The position numbers and the translations under genes were made by a program. Below, piece after piece: positions 42,599 to 51,829 of a stretch of 64,000 nt of DNA. Position 1 is the first letter of the stretch. Each line of letters opens with the position of its first letter. Under the pieces are notes generated by a model. The model searched no databases. It saw only the letters and a list, made by a program, of their open reading frames with translations, and was not told the DNA's origin. Origin of the DNA: Vibrio tapetis subsp. tapetis (GTDB lineage Bacteria; Pseudomonadota; Gammaproteobacteria; Enterobacterales; Vibrionaceae); contig NZ_LT960611.1 of assembly GCF_900233005.1 (NCBI RefSeq), positions 1-64,000 on the forward strand. Reading direction: 5' to 3'.

Positions 42599-44608
42599 AT
42601 GTCTTCTCGTAACCTTACTTCTAATAAAGAACTCGCTAATGCTATCCGTGCGTTGAGCATGGATGGTGTTCAACAAGCTAATTCAGGTCACCCAGGTGCT
42701 CCAATGGGCATGGCTGATATCGCTGAAGTTCTTTGGCGTTCTCATCTAAATCATAACCCACAAAATCCAGAGTGGGCCGATCGCGACCGTTTTATCTTGT
42801 CTAACGGTCACGGTTCAATGTTGATCTATTCTTTACTGCACCTTTCTGGTTACGATCTTTCAATTGATGATTTGAAAAATTTCCGTCAATTGCACTCAAA
42901 AACTCCGGGTCACCCAGAGTATGGTTATGCGCCGGGCGTTGAAACGACAACAGGTCCACTAGGCCAAGGCATCACCAATGGTGTTGGCATGGCAATGGCT
43001 GAAAAAGCACTAGCGGCTCAGTTTAACCGTGAAGGCCACGAAATCGTTGACCACAACACATATGTATTTATGGGTGATGGTTGTTTGATGGAAGGTATCT
43101 CTCATGAAGCATGTTCTCTTGCGGGTACTTTAGGTCTCGGTAAGCTTGTCGCTTTCTGGGATGACAACGGCATCTCTATCGACGGTGAAGTAGAAGGTTG
43201 GTTCTCTGATGACACGCCTAAGCGTTTCGAAGCTTACGGTTGGCATGTTATTCCAGCAGTAGACGGCCATGATCCTGAAGCAATCAATGCTGCAATCATT
43301 GCGGCTAAAGCTGATCCGCGTCCTACGCTTATCTGTACTAAAACAGTTATCGGCTTTGGTTCTCCAAATAAAGCGGGTACGCACGACTGTCACGGTGCTC
43401 CACTAGGTGCTGACGAAATCGCAGCAACTAAAGCGGCATTAGGTTGGGAACACGGTCCTTTCGAAATCCCTGCTGATGTCTACGGCCAATGGGATGCGAA
43501 AGAAGCGGGTACTGCTAAAGAAGCGGCTTGGAACGAGAAGTTTGAAGCATACGCGGCAGCATTCCCTGCAGAAGCGGCTGAGCTTAAGCGTCGTCTAAAC
43601 GGTGACCTTCCTGCGCAGTGGGAAGAGAAAACAACTCAAATCATCGCTGACCTTCAAGCTAACCCAGCGAACATTGCTTCACGTAAAGCGTCTCAAAATG
43701 CACTAGAAGCATTTGGTGCGATGCTACCAGAATTCATGGGCGGCTCTGCTGACCTTGCGCCTTCTAACCTAACCATGTGGTCTGGTTCTAAGTCGCTAAC
43801 TGCTGATGACTTCTCTGGTAACTACATCCATTACGGTGTTCGTGAATTCGGTATGACGGCTATCATGAACGGTATTGCTTTGCACGGTGGTTTCGTACCA
43901 TACGGCGCAACATTCCTAATGTTCATGGAGTACGCTCGTAACGCAATGCGCATGGCTGCTCTGATGAAAACTCAGAATATCCAAGTGTACACGCACGATT
44001 CAATCGGCCTAGGTGAAGATGGTCCAACTCACCAACCTGTTGAGCAAATCGCTTCTCTACGTGTTACTCCAAACATGAGCACATGGCGTCCATGTGACCA
44101 AGTTGAATCTGCAGTTGCATGGAAACTGGCCATTGAGCGTAAAGATGGCCCTACGGCACTTATCTTCTCTCGTCAGAACCTTGCACAGCAAGCGCGTGAC
44201 GCAGAGCAAGTAGCAAGCATTGCTAAGGGTGCTTACATCCTAAAAGACAGCGCTGAGAAACCAGAGCTTATCTTGATTGCTACTGGCTCAGAGGTTGAAC
44301 TTGCTGTTGCTGCACACGCAGAACTTACGGCGCAAGGTAAGCAAGTACGTGTTGTTTCAATGCCATCTACCGATGCATTCGATAAGCAAGACGCAGCTTA
44401 CCGCGAAGCGGTTCTACCGTCAGACGTAACCGCTCGTATCGCTGTAGAAGCAGGTATTGCTGATTACTGGTACAAGTACGTTGGCCTAGACGGTCGTATC
44501 ATCGGTATGACAACATTTGGCGAATCTGCACCAGCAGGTGAACTATTCAAAATGTTCGGCTTTACAGTTGAGAACGTCGTTGAAACAGCGCAAGAGCTTC
44601 TAGCTTAA
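42599..44608 (+). CDS. tkt: Transketolase
   Basis: A 669-aa thiamine-diphosphate enzyme of the non-oxidative pentose phosphate pathway. The ThDP motif [13 protein letters not shown] is at about residues 154-166, [11 protein letters not shown] is near the N-terminus, and the pyrimidine-domain segment with [15 protein letters not shown] is at about 440. AGGAG lies 6-10 nt before the ATG. It is divergent from metK and followed by epd-pgk-fbaA, linking pentose phosphates and glycolysis; this order is common in Vibrio. Confidence 0.97.
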   Translation: MSSRNLTSNKELANAIRALSMDGVQQANSGHPGAPMGMADIAEVLWRSHLNHNPQNPEWADRDRFILSNGHGSMLIYSLLHLSGYDLSIDDLKNFRQLHSKTPGHPEYGYAPGVETTTGPLGQGITNGVGMAMAEKALAAQFNREGHEIVDHNTYVFMGDGCLMEGISHEACSLAGTLGLGKLVAFWDDNGISIDGEVEGWFSDDTPKRFEAYGWHVIPAVDGHDPEAINAAIIAAKADPRPTLICTKTVIGFGSPNKAGTHDCHGAPLGADEIAATKAALGWEHGPFEIPADVYGQWDAKEAGTAKEAAWNEKFEAYAAAFPAEAAELKRRLNGDLPAQWEEKTTQIIADLQANPANIASRKASQNALEAFGAMLPEFMGGSADLAPSNLTMWSGSKSLTADDFSGNYIHYGVREFGMTAIMNGIALHGGFVPYGATFLMFMEYARNAMRMAALMKTQNIQVYTHDSIGLGEDGPTHQPVEQIASLRVTPNMSTWRPCDQVESAVAWKLAIERKDGPTALIFSRQNLAQQARDAEQVASIAKGAYILKDSAEKPELILIATGSEVELAVAAHAELTAQGKQVRVVSMPSTDAFDKQDAAYREAVLPSDVTARIAVEAGIADYWYKYVGLDGRIIGMTTFGESAPAGELFKMFGFTVENVVETAQELLA

Positions 44609-44651
44609 TCGCTATATTTTTTTCCTTATTGGAAATGAATATCAGATAAAA

Positions 44652-44682
44652 TTAAACCGAGTCCAAGTGGCTCGGTTTTTTT
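44652..44682 (+). terminator. tkt terminator
   Basis: AAACCGAG-TCCAAGTGG-CTCGGTTT followed by TTTT. It separates tkt from epd. Confidence 0.85.
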
Positions 44683-44805
44683 ATAACTTGACGGGCGTAT
44701 CATAAATCCCCAACTCTATTGCGAGCTAAATCACTCTTTCAGTGCGGTTCAATAAGCAATCAGTTAATATCTGGCCGTTCTATGAAGATAAGGAAGACAG
44801 GGCAT

Positions 44806-45831
44806 ATGCTAAAAATAGCCATTAATGGTTTTGGTCGTATTGGCCGAAATGTATTGCGTGCCGTATACGAAAGTGGCAAAAATCATCAAATAAAAATTGT
44901 GGCGGTCAATGAGCTTGCCCAGCCAGAAGCCATGGCGCATTTGTTGCAGTACGATACTTCTCACGGACGCTTCTATAAAAAAATCTCTCACGATCAAGAA
45001 CACTTATTTGTAGAACACGACAATGGCGAAAGAGATTCAGTTCGTATTTTACATTTAGAAGATATCGATTTACTGCCGTGGCAAGATCTAGATGTTGATA
45101 TCGTTCTAGACTGTACTGGCGTATATGGCTGCCAAGAAGACGGACAACGTCATATTGCTGCAGGGGCTAAAAAAGTTATTTTCTCCCATCCCGGCGCGAC
45201 CGATTTGGATAACACCATCATTTATGGTGTTAACCATGAAACGCTTAAGCCTGAACATAACGTCATTTCTAATGGATCTTGTACGACTAACTGCATCGTC
45301 CCTATCATAAAGGTGCTCGATGATGCCTTTACGATTGAGTCTGGCACCATCACCACGATCCACTCTTCTATGAATGATCAACAGGTTATCGACGCCTATC
45401 ATCCTGATCTACGCCGTACCCGTGCTGCAAGTCAATCTATCATCCCTGTTGATACCAAGTTACATGTGGGGATTGAACGAATCTTTCCGAAATTTTCCAA
45501 CAAATTCGAAGCGATTTCAGTGCGCGTACCGACAGTGAACGTTACAGCAATGGATTTAAGTGTAACTGTTGCAACAAAAGTGAAAGTTAATGACGTAAAT
45601 CAAACCATAACTGACGCTTCTAGGTGTACATTACATAACATTGTTGATTATACTGAAGCACCGCTTGTTTCCATCGATTTTAATCATGATCAACATAGTG
45701 CGATAGTAGACGGCACTCAAACCCGTGTAAGCAACGGGCATCTGATTAAAATGTTAGTATGGTGTGACAATGAGTGGGGCTTTGCCAATCGTATGTTGGA
45801 TACTGCGTTGGTAATGCATTCGCTTAAATAA
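44806..45831 (+). CDS. epd: D-erythrose-4-phosphate dehydrogenase
   Basis: A 341-aa GAPDH-family enzyme that oxidises erythrose 4-phosphate to 4-phosphoerythronate for pyridoxal phosphate synthesis. The Rossmann motif is [19 protein letters not shown], and the catalytic Cys is in [10 protein letters not shown] (about residues 152-161). The [10 protein letters not shown] segment and the overall pattern match Epd rather than GapA. The frame is open upstream to 44719, but the ATG at 44806 gives the E. coli start. It is first in epd-pgk-fbaA. Confidence 0.94.
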   Translation: MLKIAINGFGRIGRNVLRAVYESGKNHQIKIVAVNELAQPEAMAHLLQYDTSHGRFYKKISHDQEHLFVEHDNGERDSVRILHLEDIDLLPWQDLDVDIVLDCTGVYGCQEDGQRHIAAGAKKVIFSHPGATDLDNTIIYGVNHETLKPEHNVISNGSCTTNCIVPIIKVLDDAFTIESGTITTIHSSMNDQQVIDAYHPDLRRTRAASQSIIPVDTKLHVGIERIFPKFSNKFEAISVRVPTVNVTAMDLSVTVATKVKVNDVNQTITDASRCTLHNIVDYTEAPLVSIDFNHDQHSAIVDGTQTRVSNGHLIKMLVWCDNEWGFANRMLDTALVMHSLK

Positions 45832-45981
45832 GAGCGATGAGAAGGAACTTGGAAAAGATTTATTTTTCGCATTGAAATAAATCACTACCGCCCCAAGTTA
45901 AAACAGTAGTTAAAGAATTAATCGGCTTAGCATGATGCTGGGCTTTCAAAACTTTGTAATTTAACGTTGAGAGGACAAACA

Positions 45982-47145
45982 ATGTCTGTAATCAAGATGA
46001 CTGACCTGGAACTAGCAGGTAAACGCATTTTCATCCGTGCTGACCTAAACGTACCAGTGAAAGACGGTAAAGTAACTTCAGATGCACGTATTCTTGCATC
46101 ACTACCAACTATCAAAATGTGCCTAGAAGCTGGCGCAAAAGTAATGGTTACTTCTCACCTTGGTCGTCCTACTGAAGGCGAATACAACGAAGAGTTCTCT
46201 CTAGCTCCTGTTGTTAATTACCTAAATGACGCACTAGATTGTGATGTTAAACTAGCAAAAGATTACCTAGACGGCCTAGAGCTGAACGCTGGTGAGCTAG
46301 TTGTTCTTGAAAACGTTCGCTTTAATAAAGGCGAGAAGAAGAACGAAGAAGCACTTTCTAAGCAATACGCTGCTCTTTGTGACATCTTCGTGATGGACGC
46401 ATTTGGTACCGCTCACCGTGCTCAAGCGTCAACTCACGGTGTTGGTACAAACGCTCCTGTAGCGTGTGCTGGCCCTCTTCTTGCTGCAGAGCTTGAAGCA
46501 CTAGGCAAAGCAATGGACAACCCAGCTCGCCCTCTAGTTGCGATTGTTGGTGGTTCTAAAGTTTCTACTAAGCTGACGGTTCTTGAGTCTCTTTCTAAAA
46601 TTGCTGACCAACTTGTTGTTGGTGGTGGTATCGCAAACACGTTCATCGCTGCTGAAGGTCACAACGTAGGTAAGTCTTTATACGAAGCTGACCTAGTAGA
46701 GACCGCTAAAAAGCTAATGAAAGAGTGTGCAATTCCAGTAGCGACTGACGTTGCATGTGCAAAAGCATTTGATGAAAACGCAGAAGCTGAAATCAAGCAC
46801 GTTTCTGAAGTTCAAGACGACGATATGATCTTCGATCTTGGTCCAGATTCAACAGCGGCGCTTGCTGAAATCATCGGCAATGCAAAAACGATTCTTTGGA
46901 ACGGCCCTGTAGGTGTATTTGAATTCAAAAACTTTGAAGCCGGTACCGCGGGTATTTCTAAAGCTATCGCAGATTCTGAAGGATTCTCTGTTGCTGGTGG
47001 CGGTGATACGCTTGCAGCGATCGACAAGTTTGGTATCAAAGCAGACGTTTCTTACATCTCTACAGGTGGCGGCGCTTTCCTTGAATTCGTTGAAGGTAAA
47101 GTACTTCCAGCGGTTGCGATGCTAGAAGAGCGTGCGAAAGCATAA
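45982..47145 (+). CDS. pgk: Phosphoglycerate kinase
   Basis: A 387-aa glycolytic kinase (1,3-bisphosphoglycerate to 3-phosphoglycerate with ATP). The N-terminal [10 protein letters not shown] motif (about 20-29), HLGRP, and the C-terminal nucleotide site GGGDTLAAI (about 336-344) are seen. AGAGGA lies 6 nt before the ATG at 45982; an in-frame ATG at 45967 has no such site. The codons are strongly biased (for example GCT, GTT, CTA), as in highly expressed genes. Confidence 0.97.
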   Translation: MSVIKMTDLELAGKRIFIRADLNVPVKDGKVTSDARILASLPTIKMCLEAGAKVMVTSHLGRPTEGEYNEEFSLAPVVNYLNDALDCDVKLAKDYLDGLELNAGELVVLENVRFNKGEKKNEEALSKQYAALCDIFVMDAFGTAHRAQASTHGVGTNAPVACAGPLLAAELEALGKAMDNPARPLVAIVGGSKVSTKLTVLESLSKIADQLVVGGGIANTFIAAEGHNVGKSLYEADLVETAKKLMKECAIPVATDVACAKAFDENAEAEIKHVSEVQDDDMIFDLGPDSTAALAEIIGNAKTILWNGPVGVFEFKNFEAGTAGISKAIADSEGFSVAGGGDTLAAIDKFGIKADVSYISTGGGAFLEFVEGKVLPAVAMLEERAKA

Positions 47146-47279
47146 TGATTTTATAAGCGGGAAATAATTTTCCCGCTTTCTCGTTTGCTGCGACGCATTA
47201 TTTATTGATACAATGCGGCCCGTTGTGAGCAAACGATTGCAAATTTTATTTTAATACGACAGAAAATAGGATTATTTCC

Positions 47280-48356
47280 ATGTCTAAGATCTTCGATTTT
47301 GTAAAACCTGGTGTGATTTCTGGCGATGACGTGCAGAAAGTATTTGAAGTAGCAAAAGAAAACAAATTTGCACTTCCTGCTGTAAACGTTGTTAACACTG
47401 ACACTATCAACGGTGTTTTAGAAGCGGCTTCTAAAGTTAAAGCTCCAGTTGTTGTTCAGTTCTCTAACGGCGGCGCTGGTTTCTTTGCTGGTAAAGGCAT
47501 GAAACTTGACGGTCAAGGTGCACAAATCCTTGGTGCTGTTGCTGGTGCTAAATACGTACACGCTGTTGCTGCTTCTTACGGCGTTCCTGTGATTCTTCAC
47601 ACGGACCACGCAGCTAAGAAATTGCTTCCTTGGATCGACGGTCTTCTAGACGCAGGTGAAGAGTTCTTCGCTGAAACTGGCAAGCCTCTTTTCTCTTCTC
47701 ACATGATTGACCTTTCTGAAGAGTCTCTAGAAGAAAACATCGAAATCTGTGGCCAATACCTTGAGCGTATGGCTAAGATGGGCATGACTCTAGAAATCGA
47801 ACTAGGTTGTACTGGTGGTGAAGAAGACGGCGTAGATAACTCTGATATGGACGCATCTGAGCTTTACACATCTCCTGAAGACGTTGCATACGCATACGAG
47901 AAACTAAGCGCTATCAGCCCTCGTTTCACTATCGCTGCATCTTTCGGTAACGTACACGGTGTTTACCAAGCGGGTAACGTTGTACTTACTCCTACGATTC
48001 TTCGTGATTCTCAAGCACATTGTGCTGAGAAGTTTGGTATTGCTGCAAACGCACTTAACTTCGTATTCCACGGTGGTTCTGGTTCTTCTGAAGCAGAAAT
48101 CCAAGAGTCTATCGGCTACGGTGTTATCAAAATGAACATCGATACTGATACTCAGTGGGCTTCATGGGATGGCGTTCGTACTTACGAAGCTGAAAACCGT
48201 GATTTCCTACAAGGTCAAATCGGTAACCCAACTGGCGAAGCTGCGCCAAACAAGAAGTACTACGATCCACGCGTATGGTTACGTGCTGGTCAAGCTTCTA
48301 TGGTTACACGTCTTGAAAAAGCATTCTCTGACCTTAACGCAATCGACGTACTATAA
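47280..48356 (+). CDS. fbaA: Class II fructose-bisphosphate aldolase
   Basis: A 358-aa zinc-dependent aldolase. Zinc and catalytic positions are in ILHTDHAAKKLLPW (about residues 104-117) and FHGGSGSSEAEIQ (about 263-275); ELGCTGGEEDGVD is also typical. The length matches E. coli FbaA (359 aa). Its terminator, a hairpin AAAGCCCACTC-GTAT-GAGTGGGCTTT, has been split by an IS4-family element, so the 3' end of this mRNA is probably altered. Confidence 0.97.
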   Translation: MSKIFDFVKPGVISGDDVQKVFEVAKENKFALPAVNVVNTDTINGVLEAASKVKAPVVVQFSNGGAGFFAGKGMKLDGQGAQILGAVAGAKYVHAVAASYGVPVILHTDHAAKKLLPWIDGLLDAGEEFFAETGKPLFSSHMIDLSEESLEENIEICGQYLERMAKMGMTLEIELGCTGGEEDGVDNSDMDASELYTSPEDVAYAYEKLSAISPRFTIAASFGNVHGVYQAGNVVLTPTILRDSQAHCAEKFGIAANALNFVFHGGSGSSEAEIQESIGYGVIKMNIDTDTQWASWDGVRTYEAENRDFLQGQIGNPTGEAAPNKKYYDPRVWLRAGQASMVTRLEKAFSDLNAIDVL

Positions 48357-48414
48357 TTCGTCTTTCGCGATGAGTTAACGAAGCGTATTCGTTAGCTTTA
48401 GATTCAGATTATTA

Positions 48415-48432
48415 AAAGCCCACTCGTATGAG
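48415..48432 (+). terminator. fbaA terminator, left part, broken by IS
   Basis: AAAGCCCACTCGTATGAG is the left arm, loop and first bases of the right arm of a hairpin whose rest (TGGGCTTTTTT) is now at 49861-49871. The uninterrupted sequence, with one copy of CTCGTATGAG, would be a strong terminator. Confidence 0.85.
48423..48432. repeat. Target-site duplication, left copy
   Basis: CTCGTATGAG, repeated exactly at 49851-49860 on the other side of the IS. A 10-bp duplication fits IS4-family elements. Confidence 0.92.
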
Positions 48433-48480
48433 TTAATGCCGATCGTTTAGCTACTTGAACGATCCTCCAGAGGCCTCATA

Positions 48481-48513
48481 ATCGGTCGTAACGTAAGTTA
48501 CGGCCGATTTTTT
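48481..48513 (+). terminator. Intrinsic terminator touching the transposase start codon
   Basis: ATCGGTCGTAAC-GTAA-GTTACGGCCGAT forms a 12-bp stem with one G-T-type mismatch, followed by six T (48508-48513), and then ATG at 48514. It is inside the IS. It would stop transcripts entering from fbaA before the transposase gene. Confidence 0.8.
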
Positions 48514-49836
48514 ATGTCTGAGTTTTCAAAAGAGTTACAGGTTACCGCAGAGTTTTGCCACGAACGTCCAATCGATGTGTTTAATAAACACATTCCTTGG
48601 GAATGGGTTGAAGAAGCTGTTCAACAAACTGGACGAGTATCGCTCAGAAAGCGACGCCTCCCCGCAGAGCAAGCTGTTTGGTTAGTATTAGGGATTGGGC
48701 TCCAACGTAATCGCTCCATTCAAGATGTCTGCGACAAGTTGGAGTTAGCATTCCCTGATGTAGATGGTGAACTCACACCTATGGCAACAAGCAGTATTAT
48801 CAAGGGGAAAGAACGCCTCGGCGATAAACCTATGCGTTACTTATTTAAAACTACAGCCCAACAGTGGGAGCAACAATCAGACTTTGACGAAGTTTGTGGC
48901 TTAAAGCTTCTTAGTGTCGATGGAACGTATTTCAAAACTCACAATACCGAAGAAAATCAGCATTTTGGGTTTGCTCAAAAAGGTGCATCATTTCCAAGCG
49001 TGTTGGCAGTAACATTAATGTCTACACGTAGCCACCTTGTGTCCGATGCTGCTTTTGGACCAGTAACAAACAGTGAAATATCATATGCCCAACAACTTGT
49101 GGGGTCAGCACCAGATGACTCATTAACACTTTTTGATAGAGGGTTCACTTCTGCGGAGTTATTTACCAGCTGGCAGGGTGCTAGCAGTAACAGCCACTGG
49201 TTAACACCAATCAAAACCAAAATGCGCTATGACATAATCGAGAGTTATACTGATTATGATCATCTCATTGAGATGCCTGTTTCACCACAAGCTCAAAAGC
49301 AGACTCCCTATCTTGGCAAGAGATGGCAAGCACGCCTTATTCTAATTCCAACCCCTAAAGGTGAAATCAAAGGCTTCATTACTTCGTGCTTATGCCCTGA
49401 GCGCTATCTGTTTGATGACTTAGTTAAAGTGTATTGGGAGCGTTGGGAAATCGAACGCAGTTACGGCGAACTAAAGCAGTATCAGTTACAAAACAAACCA
49501 ACATTACGAAGTAAGAAAAAAGTCGGGATATATCAGGAGCTATGGGGAATATTAACCAGCTATAACATCGTGAGGCTGGAAATGGCTGAGATGGCTAAAC
49601 AACATGAAGTTGAGCCTCTACGGATCAGCTTCATTAATGCCTTATTTTTGATTATGGATGAGATGATTTGGGCGAGCGACACTCGAAGTCCAGGAGCGAT
49701 ACCAAAAAACTTAAAAGCTCTCAGGGACAATTGGAAGCTGCTTATTCTCCCCAAGAAACGGAAAAGGAAACCATACCCCAGAGCGGTTTTAAAAAAGCCA
49801 GCCCGATACCCCAATAAACATGCCACTCGCTCTTAA
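48514..49836 (+). CDS. IS4-family DDE transposase
   Basis: A 440-aa transposase. The catalytic residues are D136 (LLSVDGTYF), D208 (LTLFDRGF) and E319 in YWERWEIERSYGELKQYQL, which is the Y-(2)-R-(3)-E-(6)-K signature of the IS4 family. The C-terminus is very basic (KKRKRKPYPR). No frameshift or stop is present, so the protein should be functional. No ribosome-binding site is visible, because the ATG follows directly on the T tract of a terminator hairpin; expression is probably kept low. Confidence 0.93.
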   Translation: MSEFSKELQVTAEFCHERPIDVFNKHIPWEWVEEAVQQTGRVSLRKRRLPAEQAVWLVLGIGLQRNRSIQDVCDKLELAFPDVDGELTPMATSSIIKGKERLGDKPMRYLFKTTAQQWEQQSDFDEVCGLKLLSVDGTYFKTHNTEENQHFGFAQKGASFPSVLAVTLMSTRSHLVSDAAFGPVTNSEISYAQQLVGSAPDDSLTLFDRGFTSAELFTSWQGASSNSHWLTPIKTKMRYDIIESYTDYDHLIEMPVSPQAQKQTPYLGKRWQARLILIPTPKGEIKGFITSCLCPERYLFDDLVKVYWERWEIERSYGELKQYQLQNKPTLRSKKKVGIYQELWGILTSYNIVRLEMAEMAKQHEVEPLRISFINALFLIMDEMIWASDTRSPGAIPKNLKALRDNWKLLILPKKRKRKPYPRAVLKKPARYPNKHATRS

Positions 49837-49850
49837 GCGAGTGGCATTAA

Positions 49851-49871
49851 CTCGTATGAGTGGGCTTTTTT
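49851..49871 (+). terminator. Right copy of target duplication and fbaA terminator remainder
   Basis: CTCGTATGAG (49851-49860) followed by TGGGCTTTTTT. It has kept the T tract of the original terminator but only a 3-bp CTC/GAG stem, so termination here is likely weak. Confidence 0.85.
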
Positions 49872-50029
49872 GTATCATCACAGATTCATTTACTGGCTTA
49901 ATATTGATACTGGTGATGTAATAGGCCGTATGGTTATCGATAAACTCTTTTAAAAACAGTGGAAGTAAGATATTTTGGAAAAAATTATCGCTTTCAGCGG
50001 TGGATTAAAATAAGTAAAGGAAGCTCAAC

Positions 50030-50896
50030 ATGGCACAAGAATCATCCGTAATAGATGCAGTGGATATTGGTGAAAACATCTCTCTAGTCAGCAGATGGTT
50101 GACCGACAATAGTGATCTATTAGTTCAATATGGGGTTAATATCATTTCAGCATTACTGATTTTGTTTATCGGTAATATGATAGTGAAAGGCATCGCAAAC
50201 AGCGTCGCTAAGCTGCTTAAGAAGCGAAAAATGGACAAAGCGGTGGTGGAATTCATCAGCGCCTTAGTTCGTTATACGTTATTTGTTATTGTCTTAATTG
50301 CCGCTCTTGGTCGAATTGGCGTTCAAACCGCGTCTGTCGTTGCGGTTATTGGTGCGGCTGGTTTAGCGATTGGCCTTGCACTACAAGGCTCTCTATCTAA
50401 CTTTGCTGCAGGCGTACTAATTGTTGCGTTCCGTCCGTTTAAATCGGGCGATTACGTTGAAATTGGTGGTGTTGCTGGTTCGGTTGAATCAATTCAAATC
50501 TTCCAAACCGTGCTAACCACACCTGATAACAAAATGGTTGTGGTACCAAATGGTGGGGTTATTGGTAGCCCAATCACGAACTACTCTCGTCATGCGACTC
50601 GTCGTATCGATCACGTAATTGGCGTTTCGTACGGTGCCGATCTGAAGAAGACAAAAGAAGTGATCACTAAGATTCTTGAAGCTGACGAGCGTATTTTGAA
50701 GTCGCCAGCTCCAACAGTAGGTGTCGTTGCACTGGCTGATTCTTCAGTTAATTTTGTGGTTCGCCCATGGGTTAAAACTGCTGATTACTGGGATGTGTAC
50801 TTTGATTCACTGCAAGCAATCAAAGAAGGTCTGGATGCAGAAAATATTGAAATCCCGTTCCCGCAAATGGATGTTCATTTGAATAAAGCAGATTAG
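50030..50896 (+). CDS. mscS: Small-conductance mechanosensitive channel
   Basis: A 288-aa inner-membrane channel, heptameric in the family, that opens under membrane tension to protect against hypo-osmotic shock. Three membrane helices are seen (about residues 28-50, 65-88, 95-125); the pore helix reads AVIGAAGLAIGLALQGSLSN. A beta domain (FKSGDYVEIGGVAGSVE) and a C-terminal mixed domain follow. In E. coli mscS also follows fbaA. The gap here is enlarged by the IS. A heptamer array lies between its stop codon and the terminator. Confidence 0.95.
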   Translation: MAQESSVIDAVDIGENISLVSRWLTDNSDLLVQYGVNIISALLILFIGNMIVKGIANSVAKLLKKRKMDKAVVEFISALVRYTLFVIVLIAALGRIGVQTASVVAVIGAAGLAIGLALQGSLSNFAAGVLIVAFRPFKSGDYVEIGGVAGSVESIQIFQTVLTTPDNKMVVVPNGGVIGSPITNYSRHATRRIDHVIGVSYGADLKKTKEVITKILEADERILKSPAPTVGVVALADSSVNFVVRPWVKTADYWDVYFDSLQAIKEGLDAENIEIPFPQMDVHLNKAD

Positions 50897-50903
50897 TATT
50901 TGC

Positions 50904-50962
50904 AAGGCTAAAGGCTAAAGGCTAAAGGCTAAAGGCTAAAGGCTAAAGGCTAAAGGCTAAAG
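50904..50962. repeat. Heptamer tandem array (AAGGCTA x 8)
   Basis: Eight exact copies of AAGGCTA at 50904-50959, followed by a partial AAG. It starts 8 bp after the mscS stop codon and ends directly before the mscS/argO terminator. Confidence 0.95.
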
Positions 50963-50964
50963 AA

Positions 50965-51002
50965 AAAGGGAGAGATCATAATACGATCTCTCCCTTTTTT
51001 TT
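50965..51002. terminator. Bidirectional terminator between mscS and argO
   Basis: AAAGGGAGAGATC-ATAATAC-GATCTCTCCCTTT, a 13-bp perfect stem with A run before and T run after. It serves both convergent genes. Confidence 0.92.
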
Positions 51003-51034
51003 GGTTCTATGCCTCGTCCTGAAATGCGTTTAGA

Positions 51035-51664
51035 TTACATGTATTGAACCCATAGCCCTTTTGTTAGGAAGAAGGCGATGGTAAACATCATGGTAGCAAC
51101 CGCAAAGTCGATGCCTTTTTTCACTTTTGGCTTAGAGAGTGTAGGCCCCAATTTTGCTGCGCCAATAGATAGACTATAAAACCAAACGAACGAAGCCATG
51201 ATGGTGCCAATAGCAAACGCTATGCGATCATTACCATCAAATTGGCCGCCAATAGATCCTAAGATCACGACCGTATCTAAATATAAATGAGGGTTTAAAA
51301 CCGTTACCGCTAAGGCGCCGAGAATCACAGCGCGCTTACCTCGGGCTGTCATTTGCGTCTTAGATTCCACCTTATCTGGTGACCTGAGTGCACTTCGTAA
51401 TGAAATCATGCCGTAAATAGAAAGGAATGCGATTCCGCCTAAGGTGACTGAGGTCAGTAGCATTTCATTTTTTGACAACAATGCACCACCACCGAATACA
51501 CCCAGTGAGATAAAAAACGCATCTAGGCAGCTACAAATTGTGGCGGTTGTTAGGTGATGATTGCGCTTAATGCCTTGATTCAACACATAAGCATTCTGAG
51601 CGCCGATCGGAATGATCATTGTTGCGCCTAATCCAAAACCCTGTAATAAAACCCAAATGCTCAC
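51035..51664 (-). CDS. argO: Arginine exporter, LysE family
   Basis: A 209-aa inner-membrane exporter with about six hydrophobic segments and the LysE-family start GFGLGATMIIPIGAQNAYVLNQG. E. coli ArgO exports L-arginine (and canavanine). It is divergent from argP, which in E. coli activates it in response to arginine and is poised but blocked by lysine. The 165-bp space between them should hold the ArgP site and carries a heptamer array. Confidence 0.93.
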   Translation of the reverse strand: MSIWVLLQGFGLGATMIIPIGAQNAYVLNQGIKRNHHLTTATICSCLDAFFISLGVFGGGALLSKNEMLLTSVTLGGIAFLSIYGMISLRSALRSPDKVESKTQMTARGKRAVILGALAVTVLNPHLYLDTVVILGSIGGQFDGNDRIAFAIGTIMASFVWFYSLSIGAAKLGPTLSKPKVKKGIDFAVATMMFTIAFFLTKGLWVQYM

Positions 51665-51775
51665 GGTAAAATCCTTACGAAAACTGAAGATAAATCAAAG
51701 TGCGGCAAGCATACCTAGGGTCACAGAATAAATGAAACTAATAATATTAATGCATCATAAGTTAGGCTTATAATT

Positions 51776-51817
51776 AGGGCTAAGGGCTAAGGGCTAAGGG
51801 CTAAGGGCTAAGGGCTA
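51776..51817. repeat. Heptamer tandem array (AGGGCTA x 6) upstream of argP
   Basis: Six exact copies of AGGGCTA (51776-51817). The next seven bases are AAGGAGG, which is the argP ribosome-binding site, 5 nt before the ATG at 51830. The array is therefore in the argP 5' UTR or promoter. Confidence 0.95.
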
Positions 51818-51829
51818 AAGGAGGAAGCA

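Larger units (their letters stand above)
48433..49850 (+). mobile_element. IS4-family insertion sequence (1418 bp)
   Basis: The ends are TTAATGCC... and ...GGCATTAA, an 8-bp perfect terminal inverted repeat, flanked by the direct repeat CTCGTATGAG. A single transposase gene fills most of the element. Just inside each end is a hairpin: GATCGTT/AACGATC (48441-48464) on the left, and TGCCACTCGCT/AGCGAGTGGCA (49821-49846) on the right, the latter holding the transposase stop codon in its loop. No passenger gene. The perfect duplication and open transposase suggest a recent, possibly still mobile copy. The named IS cannot be given without a database. Confidence 0.92.

Noticed and set aside
50904-51817. 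Heptamer arrays as a CRISPR array
   Set aside because: Units are 7 bp with no unique spacers and no cas genes in the window.
51776-51817. Similarity of AGGGCTA/CTAAGGG to telomere-type heptamers
   Set aside because: The unit differs from known telomere repeats, arrays are short and internal, and other arrays have unrelated units; treated as coincidence.
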